A program made the position numbers and the translations under genes. From Candidatus Humimicrobium oleiphilum (GTDB lineage: Bacteria > Actinomycetota > Humimicrobiia > Humimicrobiales > Humimicrobiaceae): 6,590 bases of DNA. Below the pieces are notes generated by a model. The model was not told the origin of the DNA. It was given only the letters and a program-made list of their open reading frames with translations, and ran no database searches. Within the stretch, counting starts at the first letter, position 1. Each line of letters opens with the position of its first letter. The stretch spans positions 1-6,590 of the forward strand of contig DBPS01000035.1 in NCBI GenBank assembly GCA_002304935.1, in the 5' to 3' direction. This document shows, one piece after another, positions 1-6,282 of the stretch.

Positions 1-518
1 CCGTATCCTGTGGAAGTCTGTATAAAGTCAGCTCCTATATCTTCAACGATCTTGCATACCTTTTTAATCTCATCTTTTAAAAGATTGCCGGTCTCGATTA
101 TGATCTTGATGTTTATATGCTTGTTGTATTCTGCCATCTGCTCGCGCCTGATAACATTGACAATTATAAGAAGCTCCTTTTCAAGAAAAACAAAATTTCC
201 GCTTTTCAGGGCACCGATATTAATCATTACATCAATTTCGTCAGCACCTTTTTTTACACAGTCTTTGGCTTCAAATACTTTTGTTTCCGTTGAATTTACT
301 CCCAGGGGAAAACCAACCACAGAGCATACCTTTACATCTGTTTCGGCCAGAAATCTTCGGGCAATTGTTATCATACAGGGATTGACGCAAAGACTTGCAA
401 AATGATACTTTCTTGACTTCAGGCAGAGACTTTCAATTTCTTTTACTGTGGCAACTGGTTTCAGATAAGTCAGGTCTATTGTTTTTGCCAATTGTTCTCT
501 AGTTAACGTAATAATCAC
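1..518 (-). CDS. deoC: DeoC-like deoxyribose-phosphate aldolase, N-terminal 172 residues (3' end beyond window)
   Basis: DeoC enzymes are cytosolic class I aldolases that split 2-deoxyribose-5-phosphate into acetaldehyde and glyceraldehyde-3-phosphate in deoxynucleoside catabolism. The reading frame is open from a GTG at 518 to the left edge. Visible family blocks: DLTYLKP near residue 15 (family form DHTLLKP), VVGFPLG in the middle, GADEIDVMINIGALKSG (contains the catalytic Asp matching E. coli Asp102), IIIETGNL, and GADFIQTSTGYG at the edge. In E. coli the last block reads FIKTSTG and its Lys167 carries the Schiff base; here the codon at 18-20 is CAG, giving Gln167. The second active-site lysine (E. 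coli Lys201) would lie outside the window. GTG is chosen because GAAAGG precedes it and an upstream stop leaves only a TTG at 530 as alternative. It follows era by 70 bases with no terminator seen, so cotranscription is likely. Family membership is firm; classical aldolase activity is doubtful. Confidence 0.9.
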   Translation of the reverse strand, partial: MIITLTREQLAKTIDLTYLKPVATVKEIESLCLKSRKYHFASLCVNPCMITIARRFLAETDVKVCSVVGFPLGVNSTETKVFEAKDCVKKGADEIDVMINIGALKSGNFVFLEKELLIIVNVIRREQMAEYNKHINIKIIIETGNLLKDEIKKVCKIVEDIGADFIQTSTGY

Positions 519-522
519 CGAG

Positions 523-528
523 CCTTTC
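523..528 (-). promoter_or_regulatory. Shine-Dalgarno site of the deoC-like gene
   Basis: GAAAGG lies 4 bases before the GTG at 518. The short spacing is not ideal, but no other site is nearby and the homology to DeoC begins within a few codons of this GTG, so it supports the GTG start. Confidence 0.5.
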
Positions 529-588
529 AAACATTAAAAAAATAATGTTAATATTAATAAAAAATAATATTTCTGATTTATAAAAAAA

Positions 589-1524
589 TTATTTTACAAA
601 ACCAAATTCCTTCAGGTCTTTCTCGCTCATTGTCCAGTTTTCCCGGACTTTTACCCACATTTCAAGAAAAACCTTGTTTCCAAGAAGCTCTTCTATCTCA
701 ATCCTGGACTGCGTTCCTGCTTCCTTGAGGACATGTCCGGACTTGCCTATTATCATTGATTTATGTGATTTTTTTGACACATAAATTATTGCTGAGATTT
801 TTGTAAGATTTTTTTTAACATCTGCTTCTTCAAATTTATCGATTTCTACAGTAATGGTATGGGGAAGCTCTTCGCTTAAAAGACTTATAAGTTTTTCCCT
901 TATTATTTCAGCCGCAATCTCCCTGACAGGTATATCAGTTAAAATATCATCTGGAAAATAAGGAGCGCATTCCGGTAAAAATGTTTTAATTTTTTCGATA
1001 AGCACAGGTATATTTTTTTTCTTAAGGGCAGATACCTCTATTATGTCTTCTTTAGGGGCAATTCCGGCAATCTTTTCCTTTTCCTCCATTATTTTTTTCC
1101 TGCCTGCTTCATCTATCTTGTTTAAAACAAAAATAACAGGCTTGCCCAGATCTCTTATTTTATCGTAAACAAAAAAATCGCCTGTCCCTATACCTGAAGA
1201 AACATCAGCCATCATTATAATCAGATCAGCATCATTTAAAGTCTTTAAAATCAGATTATTCAGTTTTTCAGTAAGAAGAGTCTTTGGTTTTAAAAATCCC
1301 GGAATATCTACAAAAATAATCTGGGAGTTTTTGTCATTATAAATACAGTTCGTTCTTTTTCTTGTAGTCTGCGGTTTTGATGAAGTTGCCAGAACCTTCT
1401 GGCCCAGAATATTATTTACAAGAGTAGACTTGCCGACATTTGCCCTTCCGGCAATAGCTACAAAGCCTGATTTAAATACCAGACCTTTATCAGTTATGTT
1501 TCCTTCTTTTTTTATATCCTGCAT
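589..1524 (-). CDS. era: GTPase Era, 30S ribosome assembly factor
   Basis: Era is a GTPase that binds the 3' end of 16S rRNA and helps late 30S subunit assembly. The 311-residue product is near the usual 295-300 plus a short N-terminal extension of about 17 residues before FKSGFVAIAG. GTPase motifs in order: G1 GRANVGKS at 26-33 (family usually GRPNVGKS), G2 within KPQTTR at 50-55, G3 DIPG at 73-76 (usually DTPG), G4 NKID at 135-138, G5 SAL at 165-167. The C-terminal KH domain has its GxxG loop at 260-263 (GKSG), followed by the typical KVFLEMWVKVRENW ending. The ATG at 1524 lies inside the end of the acetyltransferase gene (13-base overlap), with AGGGA ten bases upstream, which suggests translational coupling. 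No alternative start nearer the G domain has a good ribosome site. Role assigned from family; both motif changes keep the key GxxxxGKS and DxxG residues, so activity is expected. Confidence 0.96.
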   Translation of the reverse strand: MQDIKKEGNITDKGLVFKSGFVAIAGRANVGKSTLVNNILGQKVLATSSKPQTTRKRTNCIYNDKNSQIIFVDIPGFLKPKTLLTEKLNNLILKTLNDADLIIMMADVSSGIGTGDFFVYDKIRDLGKPVIFVLNKIDEAGRKKIMEEKEKIAGIAPKEDIIEVSALKKKNIPVLIEKIKTFLPECAPYFPDDILTDIPVREIAAEIIREKLISLLSEELPHTITVEIDKFEEADVKKNLTKISAIIYVSKKSHKSMIIGKSGHVLKEAGTQSRIEIEELLGNKVFLEMWVKVRENWTMSEKDLKEFGFVK

Positions 1525-1994
1525 ATCATCAGATCCCTGTGTATTCCGTGACCATATAAATCTTCAAAATAATCTGTTTTTTTAAAATTAAATTTTTCAT
1601 AAAGCCTGATTGCCAGTAAGTTCTTCGGGTCAACAGTAAGTTCAATTTTTCTTACTTTTTCTTCCTTCAGTATTTTTATGGATTCTTTAAGTAAAAGACT
1701 TCCTATGCCTTTTTCTCTGAAAGATTTTTTTACATAAAAAGAATGAATAAAAACAGTTTCAGGTTCATCCCATTTTCTTAAAAGCTCGTTTACACCGATA
1801 ATCTTTCCTTTTTCTTCCAAACCAGATGAGCTGTTCTTAACAGCTACAATTACCTTCCCGTATTTTATGAAAACAGGGATAACCCACTCATTTATTGAAG
1901 CGATCCGCCCAAGATTTGAAATTTCAAGTTTTTTCAACTCAAGCGTAATATCAGGGTTTATGTCATTTAATACTCTAATTGAAATATTTTCCAT
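1512..1994 (-). CDS. GNAT-family N-acetyltransferase (RimI-like fold)
   Basis: GNAT enzymes transfer an acetyl group from acetyl-CoA to an amine. From the ATG at 1994 the product has 160 residues, the size of a single-domain GNAT. The acetyl-CoA-binding motif A is clear: HSFYVKKSFREKGIGSLLL, with the R-x-x-G-x-G pyrophosphate loop (REKGIG). Motif B follows: NLLAIRLYEKFNFKKTDYF, the usual N-x-x-A-x-x-x-Y-x-x-x-G/N-F pattern that ends one GNAT unit. The substrate cannot be read from sequence; RimI-like protein acetylation, small-molecule acetylation or antibiotic modification all remain possible. The frame could instead begin at a TTG at 2012 (six more residues), but neither start has a strong ribosome site, and the first beta strand (ISIRVL) begins right after the ATG. 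It sits between ybeY and era, where dgkA and cdd are common in Firmicutes, and its 3' end overlaps era by 13 bases. Confidence 0.88.
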   Translation of the reverse strand: MENISIRVLNDINPDITLELKKLEISNLGRIASINEWVIPVFIKYGKVIVAVKNSSSGLEEKGKIIGVNELLRKWDEPETVFIHSFYVKKSFREKGIGSLLLKESIKILKEEKVRKIELTVDPKNLLAIRLYEKFNFKKTDYFEDLYGHGIHRDLMICRI

Positions 1995-2018
1995 GTCAAA
2001 TTCTGCAGGCAAAAAGTA

Positions 2019-2048
2019 ATTTCATCTAAATTTTACTATACATGTCAA
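2019..2048 (-). promoter_or_regulatory. Weak candidate promoter upstream of the acetyltransferase-era-deoC genes
   Basis: A perfect TTGACA (2048-2043) sits at the end of ybeY. Eighteen bases further is TGAAAT (2024-2019), only four of six matches to the -10 consensus and lacking its second-position A. A start near 2012 would give a very short leader to the ATG at 1994. In DNA this AT-rich chance matches are common, so this is only a candidate. Confidence 0.22.
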
Positions 2049-2050
2049 CA

Positions 2051-2545
2051 CTAAAAGAGGTTGAACTCTTTTTCCGCAAGCTCGATCAGCCTTAACTGCT
2101 CATTTTCCATTTTCTGCCTGTCATCATCAGATCCATGGTCATATTCATATATGTGAAGAATACCATGTATTATTAAAAAGATAAGAAGCTTGTCAAGATT
2201 CCAGTCATCACCATAATCTTTAAGCCTTTCGCTGGCAACAGCAGGACATAAGAGGATCTCCCCTACAGTAAAGAAGCCATATTCTTTTCTGAACTCTTTC
2301 TCATCACCCATAAAACCGAAAATATCTTTGTCAGACCTGTATGAGAAAGATAACACATCTGTAGGTTCGTTTATCTTTCTGTATTTCTCGTTTATTTCTT
2401 TTATTTCATCCTTACCGACCAAAGCAATATTCAGTTCGCTGCTTTCATCTTTTTCAAACTGACTGAATACAAATCTGGCAACTGAACTGATTTTATTTTC
2501 ATCGATATCAATATCGTTCTGATTGTTTATTATTATTACTTCCAT
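2051..2545 (-). CDS. ybeY: Endoribonuclease YbeY (16S rRNA maturation, metal-dependent)
   Basis: YbeY (UPF0054) is a zinc-dependent single-strand endoribonuclease needed for 16S rRNA 3'-end processing and 70S ribosome quality control. The 164-residue product has the family signature near the C-terminus: HGILHIYEYDH at 127-137, with the three metal ligands His127, His131 and His137 in the H-x3-H-x5-H spacing. The other hallmark, PTDVLSF at 61-67, and the GEI-x-L strand at 95-99 are also present. The ATG at 2545 is preceded only by a purine-rich AAAGAAAG, a weak ribosome site. The gene follows pgpH after 50 bases and precedes the acetyltransferase by 56. Family linkage with phoH and era matches its role in small-subunit maturation. 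Length and ligands are complete; nothing suggests inactivation. Confidence 0.96.
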   Translation of the reverse strand: MEVIIINNQNDIDIDENKISSVARFVFSQFEKDESSELNIALVGKDEIKEINEKYRKINEPTDVLSFSYRSDKDIFGFMGDEKEFRKEYGFFTVGEILLCPAVASERLKDYGDDWNLDKLLIFLIIHGILHIYEYDHGSDDDRQKMENEQLRLIELAEKEFNLF

Positions 2546-2595
2546 TTACTTTCTTTCTTTAAAATCATTAATATTTTAATATTTTCGGGGAATTA

Positions 2596-4791
2596 CTATG
2601 TTTCCTTTTCGCTGGCAATAGCAAGTGAAGGAGCTGGTTCCTGATATGAAATTCTTGAATGATAGATAGATATAAGACCGTCGATAAGTGTATTTTTTAC
2701 AATATTTACTTCCCTGATGGTTATATCTGCTTCGCTTAGCTGCTCATCATCTATTTTTGATTTTACTATGTCATTTACCATCTGCTCTATTTTTTTGGGA
2801 GTTATTTTGTCGATTGATCTGACTGCTGCTTCTGAAGCATCAGCAAGCATTAGTATGGCTGCCTCTTTGGTTTTTGGTTTTTTTGCAGGATATCTGAAGT
2901 GACCTTCCATTATTCCTTCCGGATTTGAACTGTTTAATTTCAATAATTCAATATCTTTTTGTTTTTTATAAAAATAAGTTATTACGGAACTTCCGTGATG
3001 CTGCGATATTACCTCGACGACTTTTTTTGGTATCTTGTTCTTAATGGCAATTTCCACACCATCTTTTATGTGGTTTGCAATAATATTCTTGCTCATGGAA
3101 GGGTTAAGCCTGTCATGTATATTTTCAACATTTAACTGATTTTCATAAAAGTATTCCGGTCTTTTCATTTTTCCCAAATCATGGTAGAGAGCAGCTACTT
3201 TAACAAGTAGTGCATCTGCCCCTATCGCATTTGCGCATGATTCTGAAAGATGGCTTACGAGAATGCTGTGATTATATGTCCCCGGAGCATTTATTAATAA
3301 TTCTTTAAGCAAAGGCTGATCGGTATGAGAAAGTTCAAGAAGACCCATTGCAGTTACTATCCTGAATGAAGATTCAATGAAAGGAAGCAGCCCTATGGTA
3401 ATAATTGCGGAAATAACACCATTAACTATTCCCAGCACAAAATAAAGTGCAATAGTTTTAAAATCCCCACCTATAAGATTGGTTATCAGAAATAAAAAGG
3501 CAAGGAATAATGAGCTTAAGAACCCCCCTCTCATTATTGAACTTCTTTGTGACACATTAGAAACCAGAAATGTCGAGAAGGTGCCTCCAAGGAAATAAGT
3601 AAGAGCCATCTGGTAATCAAAGTTAGCTGCAATACCAAGATTTACAGCAAGGATTATTGACAAAATAATGCCTGCTCTTGTATCAAAAATTATGGTTCCC
3701 AGCATTGATGCAGCCATTATCGGGAAAAGATATACCCAGAAATTAAGATGCAGGCTCGACAAAGTAGTAAATATTTTTATAAGAGCAATAAAAATAATAA
3801 TTATTGTTGAAGCAATCCATAATTTCCTTATATTGTCATAAATATTCTTATTGAATTTAAAAAGATAAAAATAAAAAATTGAAAAAGTAACCAGATTGAT
3901 GAAACATATATATAGAAATACTTTCCAGTTAAAACCGGTATTGAGTAATCCAAGGTTTGAAAGTATGAGAATATCATTTTCTCCTACAATCTCACCTTCG
4001 CTTACTATGGTCTGTCCCTCAATTACTGTCACAATATGAGGTGGCGTTTCCTCTCTTGCCTGTATTCTTGCTTTTTCGGTAGCTGCAGAATCAAAGACAG
4101 CAGTAGGTTTAAGATTATGGGTCAAAACACCTGAAATAATTGTTTTCTCAGATTCGCTAAGGTTATTCTGTTCATCTACGATTCTGCTTATCTCTATCTT
4201 CCTGGCATCAATGTCATTGGGCTTTATATTTTCTTTCATTATCTCTTTTGCCAGAGACAATGTTTCTTCCATTAAAATGCTGTTTTTCTCAAAATCAAGA
4301 TTGATAGACTGTCTTATTATCTGCTCTTCATAATTGCCGCCAAGAAGCGTGGACATATAATCAGTTTTTTCCGCAATCTCTATTGCTTCTTTCTTTTTAA
4401 CGATTTTTGCAAGCTGAAAGAAAAATCTTATCTGGTATAATACTCCCTCTTTACCGTTTAAAACCTGGGTATCATATTGATAAACATCTGCTACTTCTAT
4501 CTCTCTTTTATTCCTGTCTTCCTCGGTCATGACAGGGTCTTCAAAACTTATGCTTTTATTTGCTTTAATCGTTCTGGGGCTTTGTTTCCCAAGCTCTATA
4601 CCAAGATCAGGAGTAAAATTATATGAAAGTATTGCAACCACAACTCCAAAAGTTATCAGGAAAGTGTATAGTCTTTTTGCAAACATACTGTTAATGCCAA
4701 AATATCTGCTGAAAAAACCCCTGTTATTATCCTTCAGGTTTTCAGATTTTACTATGCTTTTGGTCTGCTCCCTTATTTTTTTTGAAAACAT
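2596..4791 (-). CDS. pgpH: 7TM-HD (HDIG) phosphodiesterase, PgpH/YqfF family, probable c-di-AMP hydrolase
   Basis: This 731-residue membrane protein has the full PgpH/YqfF layout. One N-terminal membrane segment lies at about 42-57, then an extracytoplasmic 7TMR-HDED region (about 60-285), then seven hydrophobic segments at about 291-311, 325-342, 351-369, 374-390, 395-411, 423-441 and 446-471, and a cytoplasmic HD domain from about 495. Metal-binding residues of the HD domain can be seen: His508 (APGTYNHS), His537-Asp538 (ALYHDLGK), His574 (ANHI), His598/599 (QHHG) and Asp651 (LADASEA). Listeria PgpH, the characterised member, hydrolyses cyclic di-AMP to pApA; the substrate here is inferred from family and layout. 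No diadenylate cyclase gene is in the window. The ATG at 4791 has no good ribosome site, but the cytoplasmic N-terminus before the first membrane helix fits. It lies 52 bases after phoH and 50 before ybeY, the standard family order. Confidence 0.94.
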   Translation of the reverse strand: MFSKKIREQTKSIVKSENLKDNNRGFFSRYFGINSMFAKRLYTFLITFGVVVAILSYNFTPDLGIELGKQSPRTIKANKSISFEDPVMTEEDRNKREIEVADVYQYDTQVLNGKEGVLYQIRFFFQLAKIVKKKEAIEIAEKTDYMSTLLGGNYEEQIIRQSINLDFEKNSILMEETLSLAKEIMKENIKPNDIDARKIEISRIVDEQNNLSESEKTIISGVLTHNLKPTAVFDSAATEKARIQAREETPPHIVTVIEGQTIVSEGEIVGENDILILSNLGLLNTGFNWKVFLYICFINLVTFSIFYFYLFKFNKNIYDNIRKLWIASTIIIIFIALIKIFTTLSSLHLNFWVYLFPIMAASMLGTIIFDTRAGIILSIILAVNLGIAANFDYQMALTYFLGGTFSTFLVSNVSQRSSIMRGGFLSSLFLAFLFLITNLIGGDFKTIALYFVLGIVNGVISAIITIGLLPFIESSFRIVTAMGLLELSHTDQPLLKELLINAPGTYNHSILVSHLSESCANAIGADALLVKVAALYHDLGKMKRPEYFYENQLNVENIHDRLNPSMSKNIIANHIKDGVEIAIKNKIPKKVVEVISQHHGSSVITYFYKKQKDIELLKLNSSNPEGIMEGHFRYPAKKPKTKEAAILMLADASEAAVRSIDKITPKKIEQMVNDIVKSKIDDEQLSEADITIREVNIVKNTLIDGLISIYHSRISYQEPAPSLAIASEKET

Positions 4792-4843
4792 GATTATCTA
4801 AAAAATTAAATGTTTTTATTTTTCTTTTTTTTCAGAAGGTTTT

Positions 4844-5827
4844 TCAGCCTGACTTTTTTTTTACTGAATCCTCTTCATAAAGCTTATAGGCATTTACAAT
4901 TTTCTGGACCAGGCTGTGCCTTACCACATCATCAGCAGTCAGATATACAAAATCAATCCCCTGTATGTTTTTAAGTATGTTGTTAACAACCATAAGCCCT
5001 GACTGCTTTCCATCAGGCAGATCTATCTGGGTAATATCGCCGGTTATCACTACTTTGGAACCAAAACCCAGCCTTGTAAGAAACATCTTCATTTGTTCAG
5101 GTGAGGTATTCTGAGCTTCATCAAGAATAATGAAGGAATCATTTAAAGTTCTGCCACGCATATAAGCAAGAGGTATGACTTCTATTATGTTCATTTCCAT
5201 GTACTGTTGAAAAATTTCTACATCAAGCATTTCATACAGACCATCATAAAGAGGTTTTAAAAAGGGATTGACTTTCTCATACAAGTCTCCGGGCAGAAAG
5301 CCAAGCTTTTCACCTGCTTCCACTACAGGTTTAACAAGAACTATCCTTCCAATTTCATTTGCCTTCAGTGCGTTTACAGCCATGGCAAGTGCAAGATATG
5401 TTTTTCCGGTGCCTGCAGGTCCTATACTGAATATTATGGTATTATTTTTTATGGCTTCTATATATCTTTGCTGTCCTGCGGTCCTTGCTTTAATCTTTTT
5501 GCCATTATTTACAATAATATAATTATTGAATATCTCATGTGGTTTTAATATAGATTTACTGTTCATAATTTGTATTGAATCATTTATTTTTTCTGAATTT
5601 ATTTTCTGACCGATATTTATCTGCAGTGTCAGTTCGTTTAAAAGATTTACTGCATGTTCAACGTTTTTTTTCTGTCCTGTTATTTCTACATCATTGCCCA
5701 GAACAAAAATATCGACATTAAAATCCTGCTCAATCTTTTTTATATATTTGTCTCTTTCACCAAGAAGCTCGGCAATGGAATGATTTTTTGCAAATTCCAT
5801 TTTCAGCTTTTGTTTTACAGGTTTCAA
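4844..5827 (-). CDS. phoH: PhoH-family ATPase (PhoH-like P-loop protein)
   Basis: PhoH-like proteins are cytosolic P-loop ATPases related to superfamily 1 helicases; their precise role is unsettled, but they are widely linked to YbeY and RNA metabolism. The 327-residue product is the usual length. An N-terminal region to about residue 75 resembles the KH-like segment of the family. The ATPase domain shows Walker A GPAGTGKT at 136-143, the family block KPVVEAGEKLGFLPGDLYEK at about 166-185, Walker B FIILDEAQN at 232-240, the TGD-x-x-Q-x-D block at 262-269, and DVVRHSLVQKIV at 300-311. The frame begins at TTG 5827, just after an in-frame TGA; AAGGAG stands 9 bases before it. The first ATG in frame is at residue 10 (5800) and has no comparable site. 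It follows the HIT gene by 34 bases. The C-terminus is a short lysine-rich tail. Confidence 0.95.
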   Translation of the reverse strand: MKPVKQKLKMEFAKNHSIAELLGERDKYIKKIEQDFNVDIFVLGNDVEITGQKKNVEHAVNLLNELTLQINIGQKINSEKINDSIQIMNSKSILKPHEIFNNYIIVNNGKKIKARTAGQQRYIEAIKNNTIIFSIGPAGTGKTYLALAMAVNALKANEIGRIVLVKPVVEAGEKLGFLPGDLYEKVNPFLKPLYDGLYEMLDVEIFQQYMEMNIIEVIPLAYMRGRTLNDSFIILDEAQNTSPEQMKMFLTRLGFGSKVVITGDITQIDLPDGKQSGLMVVNNILKNIQGIDFVYLTADDVVRHSLVQKIVNAYKLYEEDSVKKKSG

Positions 5828-5836
5828 ATACTCATT

Positions 5837-5842
5837 TCTCCT
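5837..5842 (-). promoter_or_regulatory. Shine-Dalgarno site of phoH supporting a TTG start
   Basis: AAGGAG, the best ribosome site in the window, ends 9 bases before TTG 5827. An ATG at 5834-5832 lies closer (2 bases after GGAG plus one A), but it is out of frame with phoH and runs only about 25 codons to a stop, so the TTG is the likely start. Confidence 0.6.
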
Positions 5843-5861
5843 TTTTCTTTTATTTGCCCTT

Positions 5862-6203
5862 TTATCCCGGAGGCCAGCCGAATTTACGTCCGCCGATTAT
5901 ATGAAAATGAAGATGTTTTACACTCTGGCATGCAGATTCACCAATATTAGTCACAACACGGAACCCTTTACTGCTTATTCCAAAATCATCAGCCATTTTG
6001 TTTATTATACCGAACATATTCTTTATTTTTGAGGCATCAAGCATGTCTATTTCCATCAAAGAGCCGATATGCATTTTCGGTATAATAAGAAGATGTACTT
6101 CTGCAACCGGATTTATATCCTTAAAGACTACAAAGTCCTCATCTTCAAAAACAATATTAGCAACTATCTCTTTATTTGCTATTTTACAGAAAATACAATC
6201 CAA
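5862..6203 (-). CDS. hinT: HIT-family (HinT-like) purine nucleoside phosphoramidase
   Basis: HinT-type histidine triad proteins hydrolyse adenosine or guanosine phosphoramidates, including aminoacyl-AMP. The 113-residue product is complete for the family. It carries the N-terminal CIFC (Cys3, Cys6) of zinc-binding members, the IP-x-x-H block (His45), and the histidine triad HLHFHII with His97, His99 and catalytic-position His101, followed by the HinT-type C-terminus GGRKFGWPPG. The start is TTG 6203: AGGGGG ends 5 bases before it and the Cys-x-x-Cys block begins two codons later, leaving no room for a downstream ATG. The gene lies between the methylthiotransferase (79-base gap, with a promoter candidate) and phoH (34 bases), so it probably heads the phoH operon. 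The physiological substrate cannot be read from sequence. Confidence 0.94.
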   Translation of the reverse strand: MDCIFCKIANKEIVANIVFEDEDFVVFKDINPVAEVHLLIIPKMHIGSLMEIDMLDASKIKNMFGIINKMADDFGISSKGFRVVTNIGESACQSVKHLHFHIIGGRKFGWPPG

Positions 6204-6208
6204 TATAA

Positions 6209-6214
6209 CCCCCT
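6209..6214 (-). promoter_or_regulatory. Shine-Dalgarno site of the HIT gene supporting a TTG start
   Basis: AGGGGG stands 5 bases before TTG 6203. The run of five G is conspicuous in an AT-rich spacer. No ATG or GTG occurs in frame between it and the conserved Cys-x-x-Cys block. Confidence 0.55.
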
Positions 6215-6246
6215 GTAAAAGTATTAAACATTAACATAACATTAAT

Positions 6247-6274
6247 ATTATAGTTATTAAAAGTTAAAAAACAA
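6247..6274 (-). promoter_or_regulatory. Candidate sigma-70/sigma-A type promoter for the HIT-phoH-pgpH-ybeY block
   Basis: TTGTTT (6274-6269), a 16-base spacer and a perfect TATAAT (6252-6247) stand in the minus-strand spacer between the methylthiotransferase stop and the HIT start. A transcript starting near 6240 would have a leader of about 37 bases with the AGGGGG ribosome site. The surrounding DNA is very AT-rich, which raises the chance-match rate, and readthrough from upstream is not excluded because no terminator hairpin is seen. Confidence 0.45.
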
Positions 6275-6282
6275 AAAATACA

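Noticed and set aside
10..405. Plus-strand open frame of 131 codons opposite the deoC-like gene
   Set aside because: It is antisense to a frame with clear DeoC motifs and its translation shows no recognisable domain.
530..549. Inverted repeat AACATTA / TAATGTT around a six-base A/T loop, just upstream of the deoC ribosome site
   Set aside because: Seven almost pure A-T pairs make a very weak stem, there is no GC-rich stem or proper U tract, and such repeats are expected by chance in this AT-rich spacer. Not called as terminator or regulator.
545..2584. Short palindromic TTAATATTAA-like motifs recurring in several intergenic spacers (near 548, 2570 and 6241)
   Set aside because: They share only 8-10 A/T bases in spacers of extreme AT content; no longer common sequence surrounds them, so low complexity explains them.
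4831..4850. Possible hairpin at the end of phoH followed by A/T runs (terminator-like)
   Set aside because: The arms (CAGAAGG against CAGCCTG) do not pair well, and the sequence overlaps the phoH stop. A terminator inside this tightly spaced block is not supported.
4529..6234. Several short plus-strand open frames opposite pgpH, phoH and the HIT gene
   Set aside because: All lie antisense to genes with strong motif support, have no recognisable family features and no convincing ribosome sites.
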